Shown here: positions 1-7,613 of the stretch, piece after piece | Layout: the number at the start of each line of letters is the position of its first letter | Numbering within the stretch: the stretch's first letter is position 1 | Source: GCA-003244245 sp046262495 | Lineage (GTDB): Bacteria > Actinomycetota > Actinomycetes > Mycobacteriales > Pseudonocardiaceae | Length of the DNA: 21,883 nt | Assembly (NCBI GenBank): GCA_046262495.1 | Contig: JBHEMR010000134.1 | Span: 1 to 21,883, forward strand | Direction of reading: 5' to 3' | Notes under the pieces: model-generated | Databases searched by the model: none | The model's input: the letters and a program-made list of their open reading frames with translations, nothing else | Told to the model about the DNA's origin: nothing | Translations under genes and position numbers: made by a program

Positions 1-54
1 AGCGCCGTCGAAGAGCCAGCGCCGTCGAGAGCTGCGGTGACCGAATCCCCCTGA
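1..54 (+). CDS. C-terminal tail of an upstream gene (partial)
   Basis: An open frame runs from the window edge to a TGA at 52-54 and encodes a short tail ending in ...RAAVTESP. It sits 23 bases before the next start, on the same strand as the nitrite reductase genes. Mycobacterial nirBD operons are often preceded by a nitrate/nitrite transporter, and a low-complexity Ala/Pro/Glu tail would fit one, but 17 residues cannot identify the product. An 11-base direct repeat (1-11 and 19-29) lies inside this tail. Confidence 0.35.
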   Translation, partial: SAVEEPAPSRAAVTESP

Positions 55-77
55 AGTCGCGGACCAAAGGAGATCGC

Positions 78-425
78 ATGCACACCACGTCCCGGTTCTT
101 ACAGGGCATCTATCCCTTTGAAGGACAGGGCCTATGCAAACCCGTCCCGATCGATCCTGCCCTGACCTACACCGTTCCCCCGGGGGTGACCGGCCAGGCC
201 CTCTACTTCCGCGGTGGGAACAGCACCGAAGAAATGATCACGATTGTGCTGGTGCGGGACGGCCAGCCGATGCGCTACTTCCCGATCGGCGCTCGCGACG
301 GCATCCATGTGCCGCTGCGGGTGGTGGAAGACCTGATCAGCCATACCCAGATCGAGTTGCATGTCGCCGCGCCCGAAGGGTGCGCCGGGGCAGTTGTCAT
401 CGATCTCGGCCTGCTGGAGGTGTGA
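78..425 (+). CDS. Conserved small protein preceding nirB, function unknown
   Basis: A 115-residue protein starting at ATG 78, behind a strong ribosome binding site (AAAGGAG at 65-71, 6 bases before the start). It has no signal peptide, membrane segment, cysteine pair or cofactor motif that I recognise. Alternating hydrophobic stretches suggest a small beta-rich fold. The stop is 5 bases before the preferred nirB start, so the two are almost certainly co-transcribed and translationally coupled. I recall short proteins of this kind beside mycobacterial nirB that carry a misleading 'molybdopterin oxidoreductase' label; nothing in the sequence shows molybdopterin binding. A role as an accessory or assembly partner of nitrite reductase is inference from position only. 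Confidence 0.75.
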   Translation: MHTTSRFLQGIYPFEGQGLCKPVPIDPALTYTVPPGVTGQALYFRGGNSTEEMITIVLVRDGQPMRYFPIGARDGIHVPLRVVEDLISHTQIELHVAAPEGCAGAVVIDLGLLEV

Positions 426-430
426 ACGCC

Positions 431-2913
431 GTGCAAGAACTGGTTGTGGTGGGCAACGGCATGGCGGGGGCCCGCGCCGTCGAGGAGATCTTGACCCGCG
501 GCGGGAGTGAAAATTTCGCATCACAATGTTCGGTGATGAGCCGCACGGCAACTACAACCGCATTTTGTTGTCGGAGTTGCTGGCCCGCGGCGCTGACCCG
601 GACGGGCAGCTGCTGGACGAGGACCTTTTTCTCAACCCCTGGGAGTGGTACCGGGAAAACGGGATCACGCTGCACGCTGGGGTGCGGGTGGTGCGCGTCG
701 ATCGGTTCTCCCACCGGGTCTATGCCGATGATGGGTCGATCGTCCGGTACGACAAGCTCGTGCTCGCCACCGGCAGCCGCTCCTACTTCCCGCCGACGGA
801 GGGGCTGTGGGCGGATAACAAGACCCTGACGCCGGGAGTGTTCGGGTTCCGCACACTGCACGACACCATGACGATGATGCGCTATGCCCGCGGCAAGCGG
901 CGCGCCGCGGTGATCGGCGGTGGCCTACTCGGTTTGGAGGCGGCCCGCGGCCTGCAGACGCACGGTCTGGCAGCGCACGTGGTGCACTCCGCGGATGGGC
1001 TGATGAACCAGCAGCTTGACGCCCAGGCGGGCCGGGTGCTGCGGCGCTCGCTGGAACGACTCGGCATCACCGTGCACACCGGCACCCGCACCACCGCAAT
1101 CCGGCGCGCCACCGACGGCGCGGTCACCGGTGTCACCTTCACCGATGGGAGCACCCTGGACGTTGACATGGTGGTGATCACGGCGGGCATCCGCCCGAAC
1201 ATCGGGCTGGCCATGGTCTCGGGCCTGGAGACGCAGCGCGGCATCGTGGTCGACGACCAGCTGCGGTCGGTGGACGATGACGACATCTATGCCGTCGGGG
1301 AGTGCGTGCAGCATCGCGGCGAGGTGTACGGGCTGGTCGCACCGCTGTGGGAGCAAGCGACGGTGTTGGCCGACCACATCACCGGTGCCGACCCGGGGGC
1401 TGCCTATCACGGTTCGCGGCTAGCGACGAAGCTCAAGGTCGCAGGCGTGGATGTGGCGGCCATGGGGCTGAAAGAACCCGAGCGTCCCGACGACGAGTTC
1501 GTCCAGTTCAGCGAGCCTGGCCGCGGGATCTACCAGACCGTGATCATCCGTGACGGCGTGCTAGTGGGCGCCACGCTGCTTGGTGACGTCAGCAAGGCCG
1601 CTTCGCTGACCCAGGCCTTTGACCGGAGGGTGCCCCTGCCCGAGGAACGGATCAGGCTGCTATTTGACCTCGGTGCACCGTCGGCGGAGGTCGGCGCAGC
1701 GGAATTGGCTGATGAAGCGCAGGTCTGCAACTGCAACGGGGTGAGCAAGGGTCAGCTGGTGGCCTGCGTGCGCGAGGGGCAGCGCACCGTCGGCGGGGTG
1801 ATGGGAGCTACCCGTGCGGGCAAGGGATGCGGATCGTGCAAGGGCCTGGTCGCCGACATCATCGAGGCGGCTCTGGGTGACGATCTGCAAAGCGACCCGG
1901 CCGAGGCCTACTACGTGCCGTGCATCCCGATGGACAAGGCAGCGCTCATGGCCGAGATCCGGCAACGCGGCCTGCGCGCGACGTCTGCGGTGTTCGCCTC
2001 GCTCGCGCCGGACGGTGCCGAGCATGCGGGCAGCAAGATGGCGCTGAGCTCACTATTGAGGATGATGTGGGGTGATCAGTACCTCGACGAGCGGGACGGT
2101 CGGTTCATCAACGATCGAGTGCACGCCAATATCCAACGGGACGGGACATTCTCAGTAGTGCCGCAGATCGCCGGCGGCGTCACCACCGCGGCGCAGCTGC
2201 GTCGGATTGCCGACGTCGCCGAGCGCTATGAGATCCCCTTGATTAAAATCACCGGTGGCCAACGCATCGACCTGCTGGGAGTGCGCAAGGAGGACTTGCC
2301 CAGCGTTTGGGCTGATTTGGATATGCCTTCGGGTCATGCCTATGGCAAGAGCTTCCGGACCGTCAAGACCTGTGCGGGCAGCGACTTCTGCCGCTTCGGT
2401 GTCGGGGACTCCACGCGACTGGGCATCGACATCGAGCAGCGCTACAAGGGGCTGGAGAGCCCGGCGAAGATTAAACTCGCCGTCTCCGGGTGTCCCCGCA
2501 ACTGCGCGGAGTCCTACGTTAAGGATGTGGGCATCGTCGCGGTGGAGGGCGGCCGGTGGGAAATTTACGTCGGCGGTGCGGCCGGGGCCACCGTCCGCAA
2601 GGGCGACCTGCTGGCCACCGTGGACAGCCGCGACGAGGCCGTCACTCTCACCGGGCGGTTCATGCAGTACTACCGAGAGAACGCCAAGTGGCTGGAACGC
2701 ACCTACGACTTCGTCCCTCGCATCGGACTGACCGAATTGCGAGCGATCGTCGTCGAAGACCGGGACGCGATTGCGGGTCGGCTCGACAAGGCGATGCAGG
2801 ACTCGGTGGACGCCTACCGTGATCCGTGGCAGGAGTACCGGCAACCGGTGACCGAAGGCCAGTTCCGCGACGCGTTGCCGCTGGTCGAGTTGCCGAAAGT
2901 GCCGGTCCGGTGA
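431..2913 (+). pseudogene. nirB: Assimilatory nitrite reductase large subunit NirB, split by a -1 frameshift
   Basis: NirB reduces nitrite to ammonium with NAD(P)H in the cytoplasm, using FAD, [4Fe-4S] and siroheme. The FAD-binding GxGxxG (VVGNGMAG) lies near the start in one frame (431-519). The remaining ~798 residues lie in the -1 frame from 517. That frame has the second nucleotide-binding region (GGGLLGLEAA), a BFD-like [2Fe-2S] site (Cys codons at 1726, 1732, 1828 and 1837) and the siroheme/[4Fe-4S] cysteines CX5C (2371, 2389) and CX3C (2491, 2503). Joined by a -1 slip, the product is 827 residues, normal for NirB. GTG 431 is preferred over GTG 422 because GGAGG at 416-420 is only one base from 422. 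The shift sits on AAATTTC (511-517). It may be a one-base loss, a sequencing error or programmed frameshifting. Without the shift, a start at 526 would lack the FAD-binding N-terminus. Confidence 0.9.
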
Positions 2914-3221
2914 GCGGGCTCAGATTGTGGCGGCTCGGCCCAATGGAGCAGATCCCGGTTGGTGAAGGACGCGCCTTCGCCGTCGGCAACGAGCAAGTGG
3001 CCGTGTTCCGGCCACGCGGTGGCGGGCTGCACGCGCTGCAGGCGAGCTGCCCGCACCGCGGCGGTCCACTCGCCGACGGTCTCATCGACGCAGCGCTGGT
3101 GGTGTGCCCCTTGCACAATCACGCGTTCCAGCTGGCCGACGGACAATGCACCACCGGCGAACGGTCGGTCCAGGCCTATCAGGTGACTGTGGAGGACGGC
3201 GAAGTGGTGGTTCGACTCTGA
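2910..3221 (+). CDS. nirD: Nitrite reductase small subunit NirD (Rieske-type)
   Basis: A 103-residue Rieske [2Fe-2S] fold protein that partners NirB. Both cluster motifs are visible: CPHRGG (CxH) and CPLHNH (CxxH), about 17 residues apart, shorter than in Rieske oxygenases as usual for NirD. The start is GTG 2910, overlapping the nirB TGA (2911-2913) by four bases, which implies translational coupling and fixed stoichiometry with NirB. The open frame continues further upstream inside nirB, but that part has no family likeness. NirD in some bacteria lacks the Cys/His ligands; here all four are present. Confidence 0.92.
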   Translation: MSGLRLWRLGPMEQIPVGEGRAFAVGNEQVAVFRPRGGGLHALQASCPHRGGPLADGLIDAALVVCPLHNHAFQLADGQCTTGERSVQAYQVTVEDGEVVVRL

Positions 3222-3263
3222 GAGAACTAGCGTCCAGGCAAAGTAACCGTAACAACAGTCGCC

Positions 3264-3269
3264 TAGCGT
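3264..3269 (+). promoter_or_regulatory. Candidate -10 element for a leaderless transcript
   Basis: TAGCGT fits the mycobacterial TANNNT -10 pattern. It ends seven bases before ATG 3277, so transcription could begin at the A of the start codon. No Shine-Dalgarno sequence is visible before 3277, unlike most genes here. This would make the peptide operon start its own transcript, separate from nirBD, whose stop is only 55 bases upstream. TANNNT is short and occurs often by chance. Confidence 0.3.
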
Positions 3270-3276
3270 CACGCCC

Positions 3277-5814
3277 ATGGGCGACTTCGTAACCTCGCGG
3301 ATCGGTGTCGAGGAGGAGTTCCATCTCGTCGACCTGCAGACCCGGGGGGCTGCGCCGGCGGTCGATGCCATGCTCGACCAGTTAGACGGCGAGTCGTTTG
3401 CAGCTGAGCTGCAGCGGTCCCTGGTTGAGGCCAACACGGTGCCCTGCGAGAGCCTTGACGAGCTGCGCGCTGAACTGTGCCGATTGCGCCGCCGATTGAA
3501 CGAGGTCGCCGATCCACTCGGGTTAGGCGTGGTGGCAGCCGGCACGGTTCCGCTGGTCGACCTGCTCGGCACTGACATCTCGGCCGGCGCCCGCTACGAG
3601 CGGATGCAGCATGACTACCAGCTGCTGGTCCGCGAGCAGCACATCTGTGGGGCACAGGTGCACGTGGACGTGCCCGATCGAGACGTGGCGGTCGCCGTCG
3701 TGCAGCACGTGGCGCTGCACCTACCGACGTTCCTCGCCCTGTCGGCCAGCTCGCCGTACTGGCGCGGGATCGACAGCGGTTACGCCAGCTACCGCTGCAT
3801 GGTCTGGCAGCGTTGGCCGACCGCCGGGCCACCAGGACCGATGCGTACGGCCGCCGACTACGAGGCCCTGGTGGCCGATCTGGTCGCCTCGGGAACGATC
3901 AGCGACCCCGGCATGGTCTATTTCGACATCCGCCCGTCGGCGCACCTACCCACCGTCGAACTGCGGATCTGCGACGCCTGCCCCGCGGTCGACGACGTCG
4001 TGCTCATCGCCGGTCTGTTCCGGGCGCTGGTGCAGCGGGCCCGCGGCTGGGTCGAAGAGGACAGACCGTTCCCCCAGACCCGCCACGAGCTGCTGCGAGC
4101 GGCAACCTGGCGGGCGGCCCGGTCCGGGCTGGAGGGTGACCTCGTCGACCTGGCCAACCCGGGCGGACCCATCCTGGTGCCTCCGTCGGTGCTGGTCGAA
4201 CGGTTGGTCAGCGAGTTGCGGCCGGAGCTAGATGAATCCGGCGACTGGAAACAGGTGTTCGAGTTGTCCCAGCGAGCCCTCGCGGGGGGCAGCTCCGCTG
4301 CCCGCCAGCGCCGAATGTTCGGCCGGCGCGGCGAGCTCACCGACGTGGTCGACGGCCTACTCGCACTGACCCGCGGTGACTCGCTGCTGCACGACCCACC
4401 GACCGCGGTGCCGGCGGCCCCGGCCCTACTCGACGGATACTGCTTCGCCGGCTACGACGAGGCGGTGGGGACCGGTGGCGCGGTCCTGCCGCACTACGGC
4501 TGGATGTTCCGGATGCTTGATCGGTTGGGAGCCCGCGGGATGACGGCGGCGGTATCCGCGCTGCGGACCGAGCAGCGAGCGCGGGGGGTGACGTTCCAGG
4601 TGGCCGACGACGAGCCGGACCGGCTGTTTCCCCTTGATCTGGTCCCGCGCATCATCACCGCCGAGGACTGGGCGACGCTCACGCCGGGACTGATCCAGCG
4701 GGTCCGCGCGCTGGAGGCCTTCCTGCACGATGTCTACGGCGCCCAGGAGGCCGTCCGGGAAGGTGTCCTGCCGGCGTCGGTGATCATCAGCTCACTCGGC
4801 TGGAGCCGCTTCGGGGCGATGATCAGCGGGCGCACGGTACGCGCCGCCGTCAGCGGGATCGATCTCGTGCGTGACAGCGCGCACGGCTGGCTCGTGCTTG
4901 AAGACAATTTGCGGGTGCCCTCTGGCATCGGTTACGCGATGATCGGCCGGCGACTGGTGCGCAGCGTGTTGCCCGATCTGGAGCCTCCCGCCGGTGTGGT
5001 GCCGCTGGAAGGTGTCCCCGAGCTGCTGCGCAAGACGCTGCAGGCCGCAAATACAGTTGGTGGCGGGATCGCGCTGCTCAGCGCTGGCTCCATCGACGCC
5101 GCATTCTACGAGCATCGGCTGCTGGCGGAGCAAATGGACGTGCCGCTGGTAACTCCCGGGGACCTCACGGTTACCGACGGCAGGGTATACGCGCACGGTA
5201 GGCGCCTCGGCGTGCTCTACCGGCGGCTCGACGAGCAGACCCTGCTCGACGCGACCGGAGCCGACGGCCGGCCTGTTGGGCTAGCGATCTGTGCGGCAGT
5301 GGCCGACGGGCAGGTGAGCCTGCTCAATGCGCTCGGCAACGGCGTCGCCGACGACAAACGGGTCTACACCTACGTGCCCGACATGATCACCTATTACCTG
5401 GGCGAGCAGGTACTGCTCGACAACGTGCCCACCTACCCGTGTGCCGAGCCGCGCCACCTCGCCGAGGTGCTCGACCGGCTCGACGAGCTGGTACTCAAGC
5501 CGGTGGACGGCTACGGCGGTCACGGCGTGGTGATCGGGCCGAATGCCGACCGCGCTGAGCTGACCAAACTCGCCACCACGGTTACAGCACACCCTGAGCA
5601 GTGGGTCGCCCAGGACCTGGTGTCACTGTCCACCCACCCCACCTTCGCCGGCACCAGGCTGGAGCCGCGGGCGGTCGACCTGCGCGCATTTGTCCTGCTC
5701 GGCGAATGCGCCGAGGTGGCGCCAGCCGCGCTGACCCGAGTAGCGTCGCACGGCAGCATGATCGTCAACTCCTCGCGCGGCGGCGGCGCGAAGGACACCT
5801 GGATCCTGCGTTGA
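3277..5814 (+). CDS. Carboxylate-amine ligase (GCS2) fused to circularly permuted type 2 ATP-grasp ligase
   Basis: An 845-residue two-ligase fusion, expected to make two amide or peptide bonds at the cost of ATP. Residues ~8-365 are a GCS2 domain (YbdK/glutamate-cysteine ligase family): GVEEEF (10-15), CGAQVHVDV (124-132), SSPYWRG, and a TVELRICDACP segment. Residues ~384-845 match the circularly permuted ATP-grasp family (DUF404/DUF407 type): PLDLVPRIITAEDW, GIDLVRD, LEDNLRVPSGIGY, the nucleotide-binding LKPVDGYGGHGVVIGP with Lys741, and a terminal VNSSRGGGAKDTWIL (830-844). The protein ends where many relatives continue into an alpha-E domain. It is first in a compact block with the amidotransferase 13 bases downstream, so it probably builds the backbone which that enzyme then amidates. 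Substrates cannot be read from the sequence; GCS2 relatives often use glutamate. The start is supported by the GCS2 motif at residue 9 but lacks a clear ribosome binding site. Confidence 0.9.
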   Translation: MGDFVTSRIGVEEEFHLVDLQTRGAAPAVDAMLDQLDGESFAAELQRSLVEANTVPCESLDELRAELCRLRRRLNEVADPLGLGVVAAGTVPLVDLLGTDISAGARYERMQHDYQLLVREQHICGAQVHVDVPDRDVAVAVVQHVALHLPTFLALSASSPYWRGIDSGYASYRCMVWQRWPTAGPPGPMRTAADYEALVADLVASGTISDPGMVYFDIRPSAHLPTVELRICDACPAVDDVVLIAGLFRALVQRARGWVEEDRPFPQTRHELLRAATWRAARSGLEGDLVDLANPGGPILVPPSVLVERLVSELRPELDESGDWKQVFELSQRALAGGSSAARQRRMFGRRGELTDVVDGLLALTRGDSLLHDPPTAVPAAPALLDGYCFAGYDEAVGTGGAVLPHYGWMFRMLDRLGARGMTAAVSALRTEQRARGVTFQVADDEPDRLFPLDLVPRIITAEDWATLTPGLIQRVRALEAFLHDVYGAQEAVREGVLPASVIISSLGWSRFGAMISGRTVRAAVSGIDLVRDSAHGWLVLEDNLRVPSGIGYAMIGRRLVRSVLPDLEPPAGVVPLEGVPELLRKTLQAANTVGGGIALLSAGSIDAAFYEHRLLAEQMDVPLVTPGDLTVTDGRVYAHGRRLGVLYRRLDEQTLLDATGADGRPVGLAICAAVADGQVSLLNALGNGVADDKRVYTYVPDMITYYLGEQVLLDNVPTYPCAEPRHLAEVLDRLDELVLKPVDGYGGHGVVIGPNADRAELTKLATTVTAHPEQWVAQDLVSLSTHPTFAGTRLEPRAVDLRAFVLLGECAEVAPAALTRVASHGSMIVNSSRGGGAKDTWILR

Positions 5815-5827
5815 GAGGAGCTTGGTG

Positions 5828-7609
5828 ATGTGCGGTATCGCAGGCGAGATCAGATTTGATCAGGCGCCCGCCGACATCGACGCGGTCACCACCATGACCG
5901 CCGCGCTGCACCGTCGCGGCCCTGACGGCTGGGGTATCCACGCCGGCGGCGCCACCGCCCTCGGCCACCGCCGGTTGAAAATCATCGACCTGTCAGAGCG
6001 AGCCGCGCAGCCCATGGTCGATCCGGAGCTGGGTCTGGCCGCCGTGTTCAACGGTTTAATCTACAACTACCGCGGGCTGCGTTCGGAGCTGGCCGCCGCC
6101 GGTTACCGGTTCTTCTCCGACTCCGACAGCGAGGTACTGCTCAAGGCCTACCACCGGTGGGGCACCAGCTGCGTCGACCATTTCCTGGGCATGTTCGCCT
6201 TCGCCGTGCTCGAGCGCGACAGCGGGCGGCTGGTGCTCGGCCGTGACCGGCTCGGTATCAAGCCGCTGTACCTCTCGCAGACTCCCAGCCGGTTGCGGTT
6301 CGCCTCCACGCTGCCGGCGCTGCTCGCCGCGGGCGACCTGGATACCGCGATCGACCCGGTAGGGCTGCACCACTACCTGAGCTTCCACTCCGTGGTTCCG
6401 GCTCCGCGCACGATCATGGCCGGCGTGCAGAAGCTGCCACCGGCCACAGTGCGAACTGTGCATCCGGATGGCCGCCGCGAGGACCGAGAGTACTGGCGGC
6501 CGGCGTTCTCGCGAGGCGGTTCTGGTGCCGGTCTGAATACCGCGGACTGGCCGGGCGCTGTGCTCGATGCGCTGCGGCTTGCTGTGGAGCGGCGCATGGT
6601 CGCCGACGTCCCGGTGGGCATCTTGCTCTCCGGTGGCATCGACTCCAGCCTTGTGGTCGCGTTGCTGGCCGAAGGCGGCCAGCACGGGCTGCGTACCTTC
6701 AGCGTGGGGTTCGAGGCCGCCGCCGGCGAGTCCGGGGACGAGTTCGTCTACTCCGACCAGGTCGCGGCATACTTCGGCACCGATCACCAGAAGATCATGG
6801 TCAAGTCCGAGCGGCTGCTCCCGGCGGTGGACGCGGCTATCGACGCGATGAGCGAACCGATGGTCAGCCATGACTGCGTCGCGTTCTACCTGCTCTCCGA
6901 GGAGGTCTCCCGCACGGTGACCGTGGTGCAGTCCGGGCAGGGCGCGGACGAGGTGTTCGCCGGCTATGACTGGTACCCGCCGCTTGCCGGCGTGCCGCGG
7001 GACCGGGCCGCGGCGGCCTACGCGGAGGTCTTCGTCGACCGCCCGCACGCCGAGCTGGGCAACCTACTCGAGCCCGAGTGGCTGCCCGACTCCGACCACA
7101 GCCGGGCATTCATCGATGCCCACTTCGGTGCGCCCGGCGTCGACACAGCCCTGGATGCGGCATTACGCCTGGACACCACGGTCATGTTGGTTGACGATCC
7201 GGTCAAAAGGGTGGACAACATGACCATGGCGTGGGCGTTGGAAGCGCGGGTGCCATTCCTGGACCACGAACTGGTCGAGCTCGCCGCCGCCTGCCCACCC
7301 GAGCTGAAGCTCGCCGCGGGTGGGAAGGGAGTGCTCAAGGCGGCTAGTCGCGGCCTGGTCCCGGATGCGATCATCGATCGGCCCAAGGGATACTTCCCGG
7401 TCCCGGCGATCCGGCATTTGTCCGGCCCGTTCCTCGACCGGGTGCGCGACGCGGTCACCGATCCGGTGGCCAAGGACCGCGGACTCTTCCGCCCGGACTG
7501 GTTGCAGCGCATGCTTGCCGATCCGAACACCGAGCGCACCACGCTGGGATCCAACGCCTTGTGGCAGGTCGCCCTGTTGGAGATGTGGTTGCAAAAAAGG
7601 GGGGTTTAG
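5828..7609 (+). CDS. Asparagine-synthase-like glutamine amidotransferase, NAGGN (AsnO) type
   Basis: A 593-residue cytoplasmic amidotransferase. It should hydrolyse glutamine and pass ammonia to an ATP-activated carboxylate, giving an amide. Residues 2-~210 are the class II glutaminase: Cys2 becomes the nucleophile once Met is removed, with RRGPDG (29-34), FNGLIYNYR (74-82) and DSE (100-102). Residues ~235-590 are the ATP-pyrophosphatase domain: SGGIDS (268-273), GQGADEVFAGY and MAWALEARVPFLDHE. The late RPKGYFPVP segment resembles the NAGGN-forming AsnO family more than housekeeping AsnB. ATG 5828 is chosen because it exposes Cys2 and has GAGAGGAG 7 bases upstream; TTG 5822 and GTG 5825 would block the active site. 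The likely substrate is the peptide made by the upstream ligase. A housekeeping asparagine synthetase is less likely, given context and the C-terminal motif. Confidence 0.9.
   Translation: MCGIAGEIRFDQAPADIDAVTTMTAALHRRGPDGWGIHAGGATALGHRRLKIIDLSERAAQPMVDPELGLAAVFNGLIYNYRGLRSELAAAGYRFFSDSDSEVLLKAYHRWGTSCVDHFLGMFAFAVLERDSGRLVLGRDRLGIKPLYLSQTPSRLRFASTLPALLAAGDLDTAIDPVGLHHYLSFHSVVPAPRTIMAGVQKLPPATVRTVHPDGRREDREYWRPAFSRGGSGAGLNTADWPGAVLDALRLAVERRMVADVPVGILLSGGIDSSLVVALLAEGGQHGLRTFSVGFEAAAGESGDEFVYSDQVAAYFGTDHQKIMVKSERLLPAVDAAIDAMSEPMVSHDCVAFYLLSEEVSRTVTVVQSGQGADEVFAGYDWYPPLAGVPRDRAAAAYAEVFVDRPHAELGNLLEPEWLPDSDHSRAFIDAHFGAPGVDTALDAALRLDTTVMLVDDPVKRVDNMTMAWALEARVPFLDHELVELAAACPPELKLAAGGKGVLKAASRGLVPDAIIDRPKGYFPVPAIRHLSGPFLDRVRDAVTDPVAKDRGLFRPDWLQRMLADPNTERTTLGSNALWQVALLEMWLQKRGV
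7593..7604 (+). other. A6G6 homopolymer tract at the amidotransferase/peptidase junction
   Basis: Six A followed by six G, then TTTAG, form the last codons of the amidotransferase and end 9 bases before the peptidase GTG at 7614. The purine run probably serves as the peptidase ribosome binding site. Loss of one base, or slippage with the same effect, would bypass the TAG at 7607-7609 and read on in frame into the peptidase (…GFSEVNP…) with no intervening stop. Whether slippage happens is unknown. Confidence 0.5.
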
Positions 7610-7613
7610 CGAG

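Noticed and set aside
1..29. Direct repeat AGCGCCGTCGA, twice within 29 bases, as a regulatory site.
   Set aside because: It lies inside the open C-terminal frame of the upstream gene and is only two copies of a GC-rich coding word.
134..829. A 231-codon + strand frame spanning the small gene and early nirB.
   Set aside because: Only the stretch from 431 to about 519 is protein-like, and it is the NirB N-terminus; the rest is Arg/Ser/Pro-rich out-of-frame translation.
5828..7609. Calling the block a standard NAGGN osmolyte operon.
   Set aside because: No GNAT acetyltransferase is encoded in the window, and the ligase fusion and peptidase types differ from the described operons.
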